Assembly: GCF_900091455.1 (NCBI RefSeq)
Contig: NZ_LT607412.1
Coordinates: 2,108,001-2,172,000 of the forward strand
Reading direction: 5' to 3'
Origin: Micromonospora coriariae
GTDB taxonomy: Bacteria; Actinomycetota; Actinomycetes; Mycobacteriales; Micromonosporaceae
Length of the DNA stretch: 64,000 bases
A model generated the notes under the pieces. The model was not told where the DNA came from, made no database searches, and saw only the letters and a list, made by a program, of their open reading frames with translations. Shown here one piece after another: positions 1 through 10,116 of this stretch; positions within the stretch are counted from its first letter, which is position 1; every line of letters starts with the position of its first letter. A program made the translations under genes and the position numbers.

Positions 1-1
1 A

Positions 2-463
2 CCCGTGTCGATGGGCGCCGACGGCATCGCCATCTCGGCCGACGGCACCCGGTTGCACTACTGCCCGCTGGCGTCCCGGCGCTGGTACAGCGTGTCCACC
101 GAGGCGCTGGCCGACCCGGCGGTCACCCAGGAGGCGGTCGCGGCGACCGTGGTCGACGAGGGTGACAAGGGCACCGCGTCCGACGGGCTGGAGACCGACG
201 ACGCCGGGCGGCTCTACCTGACCTCGTACGAGCACAACGCGGTGCTGCGCCGGCGGCCGGACGGCGAGTACGAGACCCTGGTCCACGACCCTCGACTGCT
301 CTGGCCGGACACCATGTCGGTGGCCGCCGACGGGCACCTCTACGTGACAGCCAACCAGCTGCACCGGCAACCGCAGTACCAGCGGGGGCAGGACCTGCGG
401 CGCCGACCGTACGCGCTGTTCCGCACCCGGATCGACGCCGGGCCGGTGCTCCTGCGCCGCTGA
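2..463 (+). CDS. Major royal jelly/yellow-type beta-propeller protein, C-terminal part (partial)
   Basis: The reading frame is open at the left edge of the window, so only the last ~153 residues are present. The residues PDTMSVAADGHLYVTANQL and the SDGLETDDAGRLYLTSYE stretch are repeated blades of the type seen in the royal-jelly/yellow and SMP-30-like beta-propeller families, which in bacteria are usually secreted or periplasmic proteins of poorly defined substrate. The gene ends in TGA 71 bases before the next gene on the same strand. The family call comes from the blade pattern and a tail typical of the family; the N-terminus (signal peptide) is outside the window. A gluconolactonase-like protein is the main alternative. 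Confidence 0.7.
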   Translation, partial: PVSMGADGIAISADGTRLHYCPLASRRWYSVSTEALADPAVTQEAVAATVVDEGDKGTASDGLETDDAGRLYLTSYEHNAVLRRRPDGEYETLVHDPRLLWPDTMSVAADGHLYVTANQLHRQPQYQRGQDLRRRPYALFRTRIDAGPVLLRR

Positions 464-533
464 CCGCACTGGAGCTGCCCGTCGGTCGAGCGGGTGGCAG
501 GCATGGCGGGGCGGCCGGCGGGTAGCCCGCCGG

Positions 534-1061
534 ATGGCCGACTGGTCAGAGGTGTTACTCCCGGACACCCCGCTGTTGGAGATCGTGGTCCGGGGCAGCG
601 TCATGTACCTCGCGCTCTTCACGCTGCTGCGGGTCATCCTCAAGCGGGAGAGCGGCACCACCGGCGTCAGCGACCTGCTGGTGATCGTGCTGCTCGCCGA
701 CGCGGCGCAGAACGGCCTGTCGGGCGGCTACAGCTCGGTCACCGACGGGGTGCTGCTGGTCGCCGTGATCATCGGTTGGTCGTACCTGTTGAACGCCGTC
801 GCCTACCGCTGGCCCGCCGCCGCCCGGCTGGTCCGGCCGGGCTCGCTGGTGCTGGTGCGGGACGGACGGATCATGCGCACGAACATGCGGCGCGAGCTGA
901 TCACCGACGAGGAGTTGCACGCCCTGCTGCGGAAGCAGGGCGTCACCGACCTCGCCGAGGTCCGCGAGGTGCGGATGGAGTCCGACGGCCAGTTCAGCGT
1001 CACCACCCGCACGCAAGGCCGATCCCGGAACGCCGGCGACGCGTCGGGCGGCCCGGGCTGA
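534..1061 (+). CDS. DUF421 (YetF/YcaP-like) membrane protein
   Basis: A 175-aa protein. Three hydrophobic segments lie in the first ~95 residues (around VVRGSVMYLALFTLLRVIL, LLVIVLLADAAQNG and VLLVAVIIGWSYLLNAVAY). A cytoplasmic domain follows, with the family hallmark of a basic strand (LVRDGRIMRTNMRRELIT) and the DEELHALLRKQGVTDLAEV helix. These match the DUF421/YetF family of small inner-membrane proteins, whose molecular role is not established. The ATG at 534 puts the first membrane helix at the normal distance from the N-terminus; upstream reading in other frames is not protein-like. The last ~18 residues are low-complexity. Confidence 0.85.
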   Translation: MADWSEVLLPDTPLLEIVVRGSVMYLALFTLLRVILKRESGTTGVSDLLVIVLLADAAQNGLSGGYSSVTDGVLLVAVIIGWSYLLNAVAYRWPAAARLVRPGSLVLVRDGRIMRTNMRRELITDEELHALLRKQGVTDLAEVREVRMESDGQFSVTTRTQGRSRNAGDASGGPG

Positions 1062-1100
1062 CGACCGGCCGGCGTGCCAAATCAGGCAGCTCGGGGTGGG

Positions 1101-1856
1101 TCAGCGGGTCGGCAGGGCCCGGTCCAGCAGGTCGAACAGGGCTGCCCAGTGCCGCTCGGTGGCCTGCTCGTCGTACGCCGGGGTGTCGGCCATGGTGAAG
1201 CCGTGGTGCGCACCCGCGTTCAGCTCGGAGCGGTACCGCACGCCGGCGGCATCGAGCGCCTTCTCCAGCGTCGCGATCTGCTCGGGCGTCATCGACTGGT
1301 CCTTGTCGGCGTGCCCGAAGTACACCTCACCGGTGATCGAGCCGACGCCCAGGTGCGGGCTGTCCGGTGCCTCGGTGACGATCCGCCCGCCGTGGAAACT
1401 CGCCGCTGCGGCGATCCGGTCCGGGTGCGCCTCGATGGCCCGCAGGGCGTTCGTGCCGCCCATGCAGTAGCCGGTGATCGCCACGGGGCCGGGCCGCACG
1501 TCGTCGCGGGCCGCCAGGAAGTCGAGGTACGAGCCGGTGTCCCGGCTGACCACGTCGGCGGTCAGCCCCCGGATGAACGGCATGACCTTCTCGACGATCG
1601 CGCCGCGCTGGTCCGCCTCGCCGAGGCGGGACAGGTCGGACAGCGGCGCGCGGCCGGCCCGGTACAACAGGTGGGGCGTCAGCACCAGGTAACCCCGGGC
1701 GGCGATCCGCTCCGCCATCTCCACCAGGCGCGGACGCGGGCCGAACGCGTCCTGGAAGAGCAGCACCGCCGGAAACGGGCCGTCCCCGTCCGGCCGGGTG
1801 AGGCACGCGTCCGCGACCCCGTCGCCGGTCGGGATGTCCACAGTCGTCGTCTGCAC
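1101..1856 (-). CDS. Dienelactone hydrolase family protein
   Basis: A 251-aa alpha/beta hydrolase. The nucleophile elbow GYCMGG places a cysteine at residue 131, as in true dienelactone hydrolases rather than serine esterases. Candidate acid and base are Asp184/186 (GHADKD) and His217/218 (GAHHGF). Family members hydrolyse dienelactone or related small esters in the cytoplasm; the actual substrate here is unknown. The GTG start at 1856 is preceded by AGGAGG at good spacing, which fixes the start. It converges with the DUF421 gene (39 bases between stops) and is not in an aromatic-degradation operon, so a general detoxifying role is as likely as ring-cleavage metabolism. Confidence 0.88.
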   Translation of the reverse strand: MQTTTVDIPTGDGVADACLTRPDGDGPFPAVLLFQDAFGPRPRLVEMAERIAARGYLVLTPHLLYRAGRAPLSDLSRLGEADQRGAIVEKVMPFIRGLTADVVSRDTGSYLDFLAARDDVRPGPVAITGYCMGGTNALRAIEAHPDRIAAAASFHGGRIVTEAPDSPHLGVGSITGEVYFGHADKDQSMTPEQIATLEKALDAAGVRYRSELNAGAHHGFTMADTPAYDEQATERHWAALFDLLDRALPTR

Positions 1857-1968
1857 CAGGTCCTCCTCGTACGCCCACCGTTGATCCGTTCGGAACGCTA
1901 CCCGGCACGTCGGGTCGCCCCACCGGCAACCGACGTGAACAGGGCGTCAAGGATTGGCGGTGGCCCAG

Positions 1969-2649
1969 TCAGGGCCGGTAGCGGTAGCCCATTCCCGGCT
2001 CGGTGATGAGATGCCGGGGTCGGGCCGGGTCGTCCTCCAGCTTGCGGCGCAGTTGGGCCAGGTACTGCCGCAGGTAATTGGTCTCGTTCTGGTACTCCGG
2101 CCCCCACACGTCCTGGAGCAGCTGGCGCTGGCTCACCAGCTTGCCGGGGTGGCGCAGCAGCTTCTCCAGCACGCTCCACTGGATGGGGGTCAGCTTCACC
2201 TCGGTGCCGTCGTCCCGCCGGACGGCGTGGTCGGCGAGGTCGACGGTGTGTTGGCCGATCCGCAGCGCGGGTAGCGCCTCACTCGACGCGCCGAGCCGCC
2301 GGGTCACCGCGCGGATGCGGGCCAGCAGCTCCTCCACCCCGAACGGCTTGGTGATGTAGTCGTCCGCGCCGGCGTCGAGCGCGGCGACCTTGTCCTCGCT
2401 ACCGGCCCGCCCGGAGAGCACGATGATCGGTACCGCGGTCCAGCCGCGCAGGCCGCGGATCACCTCGACCCCGTCGATGTCCGGCAGCCCGAGGTCGAGC
2501 ACCACCAGGTCGGGCGGATGGCTGGCGGCGGACTTCAGCGCGGCCGCCCCGGTGCCGGCGATGTCCACGTCGTACCGACGGGCACGCAGGTTGATCCGCA
2601 GGGCCCGCAGGATCTGCGGTTCGTCGTCGACGACCAGGATGCGCGTCAT
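1969..2649 (-). CDS. kdpE: KdpE, OmpR-type response regulator of the kdp operon
   Basis: A 226-aa two-domain response regulator. Residues 1-120 form the receiver domain, with the acidic pair near the N-terminus (VVDDEP), the phospho-acceptor Asp in VVLDLGLPD and the conserved Lys in YITKPF. Residues ~130-226 form an OmpR-type winged helix (LTPIQWSVLEKLLRHPGKLVS...YLRQYLAQLRRKLE). It ends in the GMGYR signature usual for KdpE. The start overlaps the stop of kdpD by 4 bases (ATGA), so translation is coupled to the kinase. In the known system phosphorylated KdpE activates the kdpFABC promoter when potassium is limiting or turgor falls. Confidence 0.95.
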   Translation of the reverse strand: MTRILVVDDEPQILRALRINLRARRYDVDIAGTGAAALKSAASHPPDLVVLDLGLPDIDGVEVIRGLRGWTAVPIIVLSGRAGSEDKVAALDAGADDYITKPFGVEELLARIRAVTRRLGASSEALPALRIGQHTVDLADHAVRRDDGTEVKLTPIQWSVLEKLLRHPGKLVSQRQLLQDVWGPEYQNETNYLRQYLAQLRRKLEDDPARPRHLITEPGMGYRYRP

Positions 2650-5198
2650 TCCTGCGGCCCCTCCGAGCTGGTCTGCGCGGCGGCGGGCAGCCGCAGCACC
2701 ATGGTGAGCCCACCGCCGGGCGTGGTCTCGGGGCTGATGCTGCCACCCATCGCCTCGGCCAGACCCCGGGACAGGGCAAGCCCGAGGCCGACACCGGTCT
2801 GGTTGTCCCGGTCACCGAGGCGCTGAAACGGCAGGAAGACGTACTCCCACTGGTCCTCCGGGATGCCCGGCCCACGGTCGATGATCCGCAGCTCCACCTG
2901 GCCGGCGTGCGCGCTCGCCGTCACGGTGGGCGGCTGCCCGGACGGGCTGTACCGCAGCGCGTTCGCGATGACGTTGACCAGCACCCGCTCCAGCAGGCCG
3001 GGATCCGCGGTGGCCGCGGGCAGGTCGGCCGGGATGTCGGTCACGACCGCGGCGGCCGGTGGGCCGAGTTCGTCCAGCGCCCGGGGTACGGCGTCCTCCA
3101 GGCCGATCGCAGTCGCCGTGATGCCGAGGACACCGGCCTGGAGCCGGCTCATGTCCAGCAGGTTCCCGACCAGCCGGGCGAGCCGGTCCAGCGACTCCTC
3201 GGCGGTCTCCAGCAGTTCCGCGCGGTCCTGCTCGTCGAACTCGATGTCGGGGCTGCGCAGGCTGGTCACGGCCGCCTTCGCCGACGCCAGCGGCGTACGC
3301 AGGTCGTGGCTCACCGCGGCGAGCAGCGCGGTACGCATCCGGTCCGCCGCGGCCAGCGGCCGAGCGGTGGCCGCCTCCTCGGCCAGCCGTTCCTGGCGCA
3401 GCGCGACGGCGGCCTGGGCGGCGAACGCCTCGACGATCCGCCGGTCAGCCGCCTCCAGCCGCCGGCCACTCAGCACGACCGTGATCCGCTCGTCCACCGG
3501 TACCGCCGTCTCACCGCCGTCCGGCGTGCAGGCCGGCCGCTCGCCGACGCTGGCCACAACGCACCAGGCGTGTTCCTCGCGGGCTCGATCGGGGCGGCCA
3601 CCGGCCTCCTCGGCCAGCTCCAGCACGCTCACCGCCCGAAGCCCGAAGGTCTCCCGGAGCTGATCCAGCAGCGCGGGCAGCGGGCGTTCTCCGCGCAGCA
3701 CGCCACCGGCGACGGCGGCGAGGGTGTGCGCGTCGGCCGCCGCCCGCGCCGCCTCGCGGGTCCGCCGCGCCGCCACGTCGACGATCCAGCTCACCGCCAG
3801 CGCCACGCCTACGAAGACGGCCAGGGCGAGCAGATTGTCCGCCTCGGCGATGGTCAGCGTGCGGTACGGCGGGGTGAAGAACCAGTTGAGCAGCAGCGAG
3901 CCGCCGAGCGCGGCGACCAGGGCCGGCCACAGCCCGCCGACCAGGGCGACCGCCACCACGGCCACCAGGAAGAGCAGGATGTCGTTGGTCAGAGTCAGGT
4001 CGGGCAGCGACCTCAGCAGCAGGGTGAGCGCCGGCACGCCGAGCACGGCCAGGGCGAAGCCGAGCAACCTGCGGCGCCGGGACAGCGCCGCCGGCACGGC
4101 CCCCGCCCGGCGTCCCCTGCCGGCCTCGGTGTGGGTGACCAAATGCACGTCGATCGAGCCGGAGAGCGCGGTGGTCGTCACGCCGACGCCTCTGGCGAAG
4201 AGCTGCGCGAAGCGGCCTCGGCGGCTGGCGCCGAGCACCAACTGGGTGGCGTTCACGCCACGGGCGAAGTCCAGCAGCGCGGCCGGCACGTCGGCGCCGA
4301 GCACCTGGTGGTAGGTGCCGCCGAGGCTCTCCACCAGCACCCGCTGCCGCGCCAGCTGCGCCGGGTCGGCACCGGCGAGGCCGTCGCTGCGGCCCACGTG
4401 CACCGCGAGCAGGTCCGCGCCCTTGCTGCGGGCGGCGACCCGGGCTGCCCGGCGGATCAGCGTCTCGCCCTCCGGGCCACCGGTCAGCGCCACCACGACG
4501 CGTTCCCGGGCCTCCCAGGTGGTTTCGATGCCCTGCTGGCTGCGGTACCTGTCGAGTTGCTCGTCGACCTTGTCGGCCAACCAGAGCAGCGCCAGCTCGC
4601 GCAGCGCGGTGAGGTTCCCGACCCGGAAGTAGTTGCCCAGCGCGGCGTCGATCTTGTCGGGGCGGTAGATGTTGCCGTGCGCCATCCGCCGGCGCAGCGC
4701 CTCGGGAGTCATGTCGACAAGCTCGACCTGCTCGGCGGCGCGGACGATCTCGTCCGGCAGGGTTTCCCGCTGAACCGTGCCGGTGATCTGGGCGACGACG
4801 TCGTTGACCGACTCCAGGTGCTGCACGTTGACCGTGGAGAGCACGTCGATCCCCGCGTCGAGCAGCTCCTGGACGTCCTGCCAGCGCTTGTCGTGCCGGG
4901 AGCCGGGCACGTTGGTGTGCGCCAACTCGTCGACCACCGCGATCTCCGGCCGGCGGGCCAGCACCGCGTCCAGGTCCATCTCGGTGAACTCGGCGCCCCG
5001 GTAGTTCATCGTGCGGCGCGGGACCTGCTCCAGGTCCCCGAGCATGGCCGCGGTGTGCTGGCGGCCGTGGGTCTCCACGAAGCCGATCACCACGTCGGTG
5101 CCGCGCGCGGCCCGCCGCCGCGCCTCCTCCAACATCGCGTACGTCTTGCCGACGCCGGGGGCGGCCCCGAGATAGATGCGCAGTTCTCCGCGTGGCAC
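2646..5198 (-). CDS. kdpD: KdpD, osmosensitive potassium-channel sensor histidine kinase
   Basis: An 850-aa membrane kinase of normal family length. The N-terminal KdpD domain begins at residue ~5 and carries a Walker-type GAAPGVGKT and the VDELAHTNVPGSRH signature. A USP-like domain follows (~230-350), then four closely spaced hydrophobic helices (~375-475, including LLLNWFFTPPY), a GAF-like region, and the kinase core with the H-box AAVSHDLRTPLA and the N, G1 and G2 boxes (NVIANALRYS, DRGPGIPE, GVGLGLALS). The GTG at 5198 gives the canonical short lead before the KdpD domain. It lies downstream of kdpFABC, separated by a perfect palindrome, and upstream of kdpE with a 4-base overlap. Confidence 0.95.
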   Translation of the reverse strand: MPRGELRIYLGAAPGVGKTYAMLEEARRRAARGTDVVIGFVETHGRQHTAAMLGDLEQVPRRTMNYRGAEFTEMDLDAVLARRPEIAVVDELAHTNVPGSRHDKRWQDVQELLDAGIDVLSTVNVQHLESVNDVVAQITGTVQRETLPDEIVRAAEQVELVDMTPEALRRRMAHGNIYRPDKIDAALGNYFRVGNLTALRELALLWLADKVDEQLDRYRSQQGIETTWEARERVVVALTGGPEGETLIRRAARVAARSKGADLLAVHVGRSDGLAGADPAQLARQRVLVESLGGTYHQVLGADVPAALLDFARGVNATQLVLGASRRGRFAQLFARGVGVTTTALSGSIDVHLVTHTEAGRGRRAGAVPAALSRRRRLLGFALAVLGVPALTLLLRSLPDLTLTNDILLFLVAVVAVALVGGLWPALVAALGGSLLLNWFFTPPYRTLTIAEADNLLALAVFVGVALAVSWIVDVAARRTREAARAAADAHTLAAVAGGVLRGERPLPALLDQLRETFGLRAVSVLELAEEAGGRPDRAREEHAWCVVASVGERPACTPDGGETAVPVDERITVVLSGRRLEAADRRIVEAFAAQAAVALRQERLAEEAATARPLAAADRMRTALLAAVSHDLRTPLASAKAAVTSLRSPDIEFDEQDRAELLETAEESLDRLARLVGNLLDMSRLQAGVLGITATAIGLEDAVPRALDELGPPAAAVVTDIPADLPAATADPGLLERVLVNVIANALRYSPSGQPPTVTASAHAGQVELRIIDRGPGIPEDQWEYVFLPFQRLGDRDNQTGVGLGLALSRGLAEAMGGSISPETTPGGGLTMVLRLPAAAQTSSEGPQE

Positions 5199-5219
5199 GA
5201 ACCCATCCTCTCCGATAGG

Positions 5220-5268
5220 AAGGAAGGGTCCCTTCTTAACGCCAGGCGTTAAGAAGGGACCCTTCCTT
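5220..5268. repeat. 49-bp perfect palindrome between kdpC and kdpD
   Basis: Two 24-base arms (5220-5243 and 5245-5268) are exact reverse complements separated by one base. Each arm also contains the near-palindrome AAGGGTCCCTT. No U-tract follows on either strand. As RNA it would form a very stable 24-bp hairpin in the kdpC-kdpD gap. It could terminate or attenuate transcription after kdpC, or block 3' exonucleases. I suspect it is one copy of a dispersed intergenic repeat family in this group, but only one copy is seen in this window. Confidence 0.85.
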
Positions 5269-5274
5269 CAACGC

Positions 5275-6159
5275 TCAGCGGGCGGCGAACCGCTTGTCGA
5301 GGGCGATGTTGAGCTCCAGCACGTTGACCCCGGGCTCGCCCATGAAGCCGAGCCCCCGCCCGGTGGTGTGCTCCTTCACCTGCTTGCGGACCGCCGCCGG
5401 GTCCGCGCCGCGTTCCCGCGCGACGCGGTTCACCTGCAACTCGGCGTACGCCGGGCTGATCTGCGGGTCGAGGCCGCTGGCGCTGGCGGTGACCGCGTCG
5501 GCGGGCACCGCCGGGTCGGCGGGTGCGTCGCCGCGGATCGGGGTGACCACCCCGCCAGCGGCCACGTAGTCCTCGCCGGGTTGGGCGGGCTCCACCGTCA
5601 CCCCCTCGTACGAGGCGACGAACGGCGTCGCCGGGGCGGCCTGGTTGACGCTGACCACCCGGGTGACCGGGCCGGTCAGACCGTCGGCGCGGAAGACCGC
5701 GAGCACGGCGCCCACCCCGTCGTCGGTGCAGAAAGGACGTCGGCCGTCGACGCCGTTGAGCTCGCCGACCTCCTTGCTGCGCCCGCAGACCTGGGTGAGC
5801 AGGCTCTCGCTGGATTCCTCCGGGTCGGTTGCGAGGGTGTCGACCACGCTCTCCGGGCCCAGGTTGCTGGCCGAGGTCGAGGTCGGGTCGTAGCCGTCGC
5901 CGGCGGCGGACGGACGGGACTGGAAGTACCGGGCCACGGGGTTGCCGTCCGCGTCGGTGAAGGACTGGCCGATCAGCGCGCTGCCGACCGTCGTTCCGCC
6001 CGAGGAGATCAACGAGCCGTCGGTCTTGTGGTTGAGGCCGGGTAGCTGACCAACCGCTACCAGGGCCAGCGGGTAGACCAGGCCGAGCAGCACCGTGAAG
6101 ACGAGTACGGCGCGCAGCGCGGCGAGGTGTTGGGCGATCCAGGTGGGTAGGCGCATCAT
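5275..6159 (-). CDS. kdpC: KdpC, potassium-transporting ATPase subunit C
   Basis: A 294-aa protein with one N-terminal membrane helix ([22 protein letters not shown]). An extracytoplasmic domain follows, with family motifs [48 protein letters not shown] and a C-terminal [10 protein letters not shown]. The C subunit stabilises the KdpA-KdpB complex and increases ATP affinity. At 294 aa it is about 100 residues longer than the ~190-aa enterobacterial protein. The extra length sits mainly in the middle (about residues 100-200) and contains no recognisable domain. Its start overlaps the kdpB stop by 4 bases. Confidence 0.95.
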   Translation of the reverse strand: MMRLPTWIAQHLAALRAVLVFTVLLGLVYPLALVAVGQLPGLNHKTDGSLISSGGTTVGSALIGQSFTDADGNPVARYFQSRPSAAGDGYDPTSTSASNLGPESVVDTLATDPEESSESLLTQVCGRSKEVGELNGVDGRRPFCTDDGVGAVLAVFRADGLTGPVTRVVSVNQAAPATPFVASYEGVTVEPAQPGEDYVAAGGVVTPIRGDAPADPAVPADAVTASASGLDPQISPAYAELQVNRVARERGADPAAVRKQVKEHTTGRGLGFMGEPGVNVLELNIALDKRFAAR

Positions 6160-8375
6160 GAAATCCCCGGGATGAACTGGATGAGCAGGTCGATGATCTT
6201 GATCCCGATGAACGGCACGATGATGCCGCCCAGTCCGTACACCAGCAGGTTGCGGCTGAGCAGCTTCGACGCGGCGGCCGGCCGGTACCGCACGCCCCGC
6301 AGGGCGAGCGGGATCAGCGCGATGATCACCAGGGCGTTGAAGATGACCGCGGACAGGATCGCCGACTCCGGGCTGGACAGCCGCATGATGTTCAGCGCGT
6401 CCAGGCTCGGGTAGAGGCCGGCGAACATGGCCGGGATGATCGCGAAGTACTTCGCGATGTCGTTGGCGATGCTGAACGTGGTCAGCGCGCCACGCGTGAT
6501 CAGCAACTGCTTGCCGATCTCCACGATCTCGATCAGCTTGGTCGGGTCGGAGTCGAGGTCGACCATGTTGCCGGCCTCCTTGGCGGCCGACGTGCCGGTG
6601 TTCATCGCCACCCCGACGTCGGCCTGGGCGAGCGCGGGAGCGTCGTTGGTGCCGTCGCCGGTCATCGCGACCAGCCGGCCACCCTCCTGCTCCCGCTTGA
6701 TCAGCGCGAGCTTGTCCTCCGGCGTCGCCTCGGCCAGGAAGTCGTCCACCCCGGCCTCGTCGGCGATCGCCTTCGCGGTACGCGGGTTGTCGCCGGTGAT
6801 CATCACGGTTCGGATGCCCATCCGGCGCATCTCGTCGAAACGCTCCCGCATACCGGACTTGACCACGTCCTTGAGGTGGATGACGCCAAGCGCGCGGGCG
6901 GGCTCACCGTCGACCTGCTCGGCGACGACCAGCGGAGTGCCGCCGGTGCCGCTGATCGCGTCCACGATCTCGCCGACCTGCTCGGTCGGGTGACCGCCGT
7001 TCTCGCGGACCCACTTCATCACCGCCGCGGCGGCCCCCTTGCGGACCCGGCGGGCCGTGCCCACCGCGCCAGCGTCCACGCTGGCGTCCGGGGTGAGGTC
7101 GACGCCGCTCATCCGGGTCTGCGCGGTGAACGGTACGAAGGTGGCGTGCGGCATCACGCCGGGCTCGCGCTCACGCAACCCGAACTCGTTCTTCGCCAGC
7201 ACCACCACCGAGCGCCCCTCGGGGGTCTCGTCAGCCAGGCTGGACAGCTGCGCGGCGTCCGCCAGCGCCGCGGGGTCGACCCCTTCGACCGGTACGAACT
7301 CGGCGGCCTGCCGGTTGCCCAGCGTGATGGTGCCGGTCTTGTCCAGCAGCAGGGTGTTGACGTCGCCGGCCGCCTCGACGGCCCGGCCGCTCATGGCCAG
7401 GACGTTGCGCTGCACCAGCCGGTCCATGCCGGCGATGCCGATGGCGGAGAGCAGTGCGCCGATGGTGGTGGGGATCAGGCATACCAGCAGCGAGATCAGC
7501 ACCACCCCGGTGACACCGGAGTCGGTGATCGCGCCACCGTCCGGCGCGGCCGCCTGGTACGCCTTGGAGAAGATGGCCAGCGGCTGAAGGGTGACCACGG
7601 CCAGCAGGAAGATGACAGTGAGCGCGGCGAGCAGGATGTTCAGCGCGATCTCGTTCGGCGTCTTCTGCCGGTTGGCGCCCTCGACCAGGGCGATCATCCG
7701 GTCGATGAAGCTCTCCCCCGGCTTCTGGGTGATCTTCACGATGATCCGGTCGGAGAGCACCTTTGTGCCGCCGGTGACCGCGCTGCGGTCGCCGCCGGAC
7801 TCCCGGATCACCGGGGCCGACTCGCCGGTGATGGCCGACTCGTCGACGCTGGCGATGCCCTCGACGATGTCGCCGTCGCCGGGGATGATCCCGCCCGCCT
7901 CGACCAGCACGATGTCGCCCTGGCGCAGCTCCGGCGCGGGAACCGCCTCGTCGGAGTAGGTGTTCACCCGGGCGCCCGGCGTCCAGTTGATCAGCCGGGT
8001 GGCGATGGTGTCCCGCTTGGCCTGCCGCAGCGCGGCGGCCTGGGCCTTGCCCCGGCCCTCGGCGACCGCCTCGGCCAGGTTGGCGAAGAGCACTGTCAGC
8101 CAGAGCCAGATGGTGATCGCCCAGGCGAAGACCGACGGGTCGGTCACCGCCAGGACGGTGGTGAAGGCCGCGCCGACCTCCACGATCAGCATCACCGGGT
8201 TGCGCCACAGCGTGCTGGGGTTGAGCTTGCGTACCGCGTCCGGCAGGGACCGGATCAACTGCTTGGGGTCGAGCAGGCCCCCGCCGATCCGGTTGCCCTG
8301 GGTGGCGGGCGTGCCGGGGAGTTGCTCTGTTGGGGCGGACGTGACGGACATGTCCTCGTTCCTCATGATGGTCAC
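6156..8375 (-). CDS. kdpB: KdpB, potassium-transporting P-type ATPase catalytic subunit
   Basis: A 739-aa P-type ATPase. The phosphorylation motif DKTGTIT lies near residue 345. The actuator loop TGES ([10 protein letters not shown]), the nucleotide/hinge motifs ([32 protein letters not shown]) and KdpB-type membrane helices are all present. It hydrolyses ATP to drive K+ uptake through KdpA. The ATG at 8375 overlaps the kdpA stop (4 bases); internal ATGs at codons 4 and 9 are possible starts. Order and spacing within kdpFABC are canonical, so it should be induced with the operon under low potassium. Confidence 0.97.
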   Translation of the reverse strand: MTIMRNEDMSVTSAPTEQLPGTPATQGNRIGGGLLDPKQLIRSLPDAVRKLNPSTLWRNPVMLIVEVGAAFTTVLAVTDPSVFAWAITIWLWLTVLFANLAEAVAEGRGKAQAAALRQAKRDTIATRLINWTPGARVNTYSDEAVPAPELRQGDIVLVEAGGIIPGDGDIVEGIASVDESAITGESAPVIRESGGDRSAVTGGTKVLSDRIIVKITQKPGESFIDRMIALVEGANRQKTPNEIALNILLAALTVIFLLAVVTLQPLAIFSKAYQAAAPDGGAITDSGVTGVVLISLLVCLIPTTIGALLSAIGIAGMDRLVQRNVLAMSGRAVEAAGDVNTLLLDKTGTITLGNRQAAEFVPVEGVDPAALADAAQLSSLADETPEGRSVVVLAKNEFGLREREPGVMPHATFVPFTAQTRMSGVDLTPDASVDAGAVGTARRVRKGAAAAVMKWVRENGGHPTEQVGEIVDAISGTGGTPLVVAEQVDGEPARALGVIHLKDVVKSGMRERFDEMRRMGIRTVMITGDNPRTAKAIADEAGVDDFLAEATPEDKLALIKREQEGGRLVAMTGDGTNDAPALAQADVGVAMNTGTSAAKEAGNMVDLDSDPTKLIEIVEIGKQLLITRGALTTFSIANDIAKYFAIIPAMFAGLYPSLDALNIMRLSSPESAILSAVIFNALVIIALIPLALRGVRYRPAAASKLLSRNLLVYGLGGIIVPFIGIKIIDLLIQFIPGIS

Positions 8376-10027
8376 AGCCCCTCAGCCAGCGGGCCGAGCG
8401 CGAGTGCGGGAAGGAAGGTCAGGGCGACGAGGACCACAGTGACGCCGACGACCATGCCGATGAACAGCGGTCGGTGGGTCGGCAGGGTGCCCTCGGACGC
8501 GGGGGTGGGTGCCTGGCGGGCCAGCGAGCCGGCCAACGCGAGCACGAAGATGATCGGCAGGAACCGGCCCAGCAACATGCACAACCCGAGCGCGGTGTCC
8601 CACCAGGTGGTGTTGACGGTGATACCGCCGAAGGCGGAGCCGTTGTTGTTGCTGGCCGAGGTGAACGCGTACAGCACCTCGGAGAGGCCGTGCGGGCCGA
8701 CGTTGAGCGCGGTGGAGTTGTTGCCGGTGGCGAACGCGGCCGCCGTACCGACCAGCACCAGGATCGGCGTGATCAGGAAGTAGAACGAGGCGAACTTGAT
8801 CTCCCGCGAGCCGATCTTCTTGCCCAGGTACTCCGGGGTGCGGCCCACCATCAGGCCGGCCACGAAGACGGTGATCACCGCGAGGATGAGCAGGCCGTAG
8901 AGACCAGAGCCGGTACCGCCCGGGGCGACCTCGCCGAGCATCATGTTGACCATCGCCATCATGCCGCCGAGCGAGGTGAACGAGTCGTGGAACGAGTCCA
9001 CCGCACCGGTCGAGGTCAGCGTGGTGGCGGCGGCGAAGGTGGCCGAGTTCGACACGTCGAACCGCACCTCCTTGCCTTCCAGCGCCGCGCCGACCGCCTG
9101 CGGCACAGTGCCGTGGCCGGCCAGCTCAAAGGCGTTGGTGATGACCACGCTGGCGAACGCGAGGATGCCCATCACCGCGGCGATGGCGTAGCCCTGGCGG
9201 TTCTGCCCGACCATCCGGCCGAAGACCCGGGGCATGCTGAACGGGATCAGAAGAATCAGGAAGATCTCGATCCAGTTCGTCCACGTCGTGGGGTTCTCGA
9301 ACGGGTGGGCGCTGTTCACGTTGTAGAAGCCGCCACCGTTGGTGCCCAGCAGCTTGATCACTTCCTGGCTGGCCACCGGGCCGCCGGTGACGGTCTGGGT
9401 GCCACCGGTCAGCGTGGTCACGTCGGTGCCGGCCGAGAGGTTCTGCACCACCCCGCCGATCATCAGCGCGATGGCGCCGAGCACCGCGACCGGCAGCAGG
9501 ATCCGCAGCGTGATCCGGGTCAGGTCGACCCAGAAGTTGCCGAGCTGCCCGTTGCGGCTGCGTGCGAACCCGCGCAGCAACGCCACCGCCACCGCGATGC
9601 CGACCGCCGCCGAGACGAAGTTCTGCACCGCTAGACCGGCCATCTGCACCAGGTGGCCCATCGTCGACTCACCCGAGTACGACTGCCAGTTGGTGTTGGC
9701 CACGAACGACACGGCGGTGTTCCAGGCGCCGTGCGGCACCACCGGGTCGAACCCGAGCGCCAGCCACAGGTGGTTCTGCACCCGCTGGAACAGGTACAGG
9801 AACAGGATCGAGACCGCGGAGAACGCCAGCACGCTGCGGGCGTACACGCCCCAGGTCTGCTCGGCGGCCGGGTTGACCCCGACCAGACGGAAGATGCCCC
9901 GCTCGACCCGGGACTGCCGGGTGCCGGAGACCGCCCGGAACATGTAGTCACCGAACGGCTTGTAGACGGCGACCAGGGCCGCCACCAGCGCCAGCACGAA
10001 GATGACACCCGCTGTAGTCATCGTCAT
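8372..10027 (-). CDS. kdpA: KdpA, potassium-binding and translocating subunit
   Basis: A 551-aa polytopic membrane protein, close to the family's ~557 aa. Four pore-loop-like segments typical of KdpA are visible, including [59 protein letters not shown] and [14 protein letters not shown]. These form the selectivity filter. The ATG at 10027 overlaps the kdpF stop by one base. It imports K+ with KdpB, KdpC and KdpF in the cytoplasmic membrane. Confidence 0.97.
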   Translation of the reverse strand: MTMTTAGVIFVLALVAALVAVYKPFGDYMFRAVSGTRQSRVERGIFRLVGVNPAAEQTWGVYARSVLAFSAVSILFLYLFQRVQNHLWLALGFDPVVPHGAWNTAVSFVANTNWQSYSGESTMGHLVQMAGLAVQNFVSAAVGIAVAVALLRGFARSRNGQLGNFWVDLTRITLRILLPVAVLGAIALMIGGVVQNLSAGTDVTTLTGGTQTVTGGPVASQEVIKLLGTNGGGFYNVNSAHPFENPTTWTNWIEIFLILLIPFSMPRVFGRMVGQNRQGYAIAAVMGILAFASVVITNAFELAGHGTVPQAVGAALEGKEVRFDVSNSATFAAATTLTSTGAVDSFHDSFTSLGGMMAMVNMMLGEVAPGGTGSGLYGLLILAVITVFVAGLMVGRTPEYLGKKIGSREIKFASFYFLITPILVLVGTAAAFATGNNSTALNVGPHGLSEVLYAFTSASNNNGSAFGGITVNTTWWDTALGLCMLLGRFLPIIFVLALAGSLARQAPTPASEGTLPTHRPLFIGMVVGVTVVLVALTFLPALALGPLAEGL

Positions 10028-10116
10028 CAGAAGCGCTCCGGGAACAACAGGGCGAACACCAGGAACGCGCCCAGGACGATCGCGAGCACCAGGCCCACGG
10101 CGTTGACGGCACTCAC
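10027..10116 (-). CDS. kdpF: KdpF, small membrane subunit of the Kdp ATPase
   Basis: A 29-aa ORF that conceptually begins [20 protein letters not shown] and ends FPERF. A single hydrophobic helix followed by the terminal PERF-type motif is the recognised KdpF pattern. KdpF is a lipid-like stabiliser of the KdpABC complex. The GTG start overlaps the stop of the upstream 27-aa ORF by 3 bases (GTGA) and its own stop overlaps the kdpA start by one base, giving a fully coupled chain. It is too short for most gene finders. Confidence 0.9.
   Translation of the reverse strand: MSAVNAVGLVLAIVLGAFLVFALLFPERF

Noticed and set aside
2907..5252. Long plus-strand ORFs opposite kdpD, eccC, copA and other large genes
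   Set aside because: They are GC-driven antisense shadows: Arg/Gln/His/Pro-rich translations without recognisable motifs, opposite well-identified genes.
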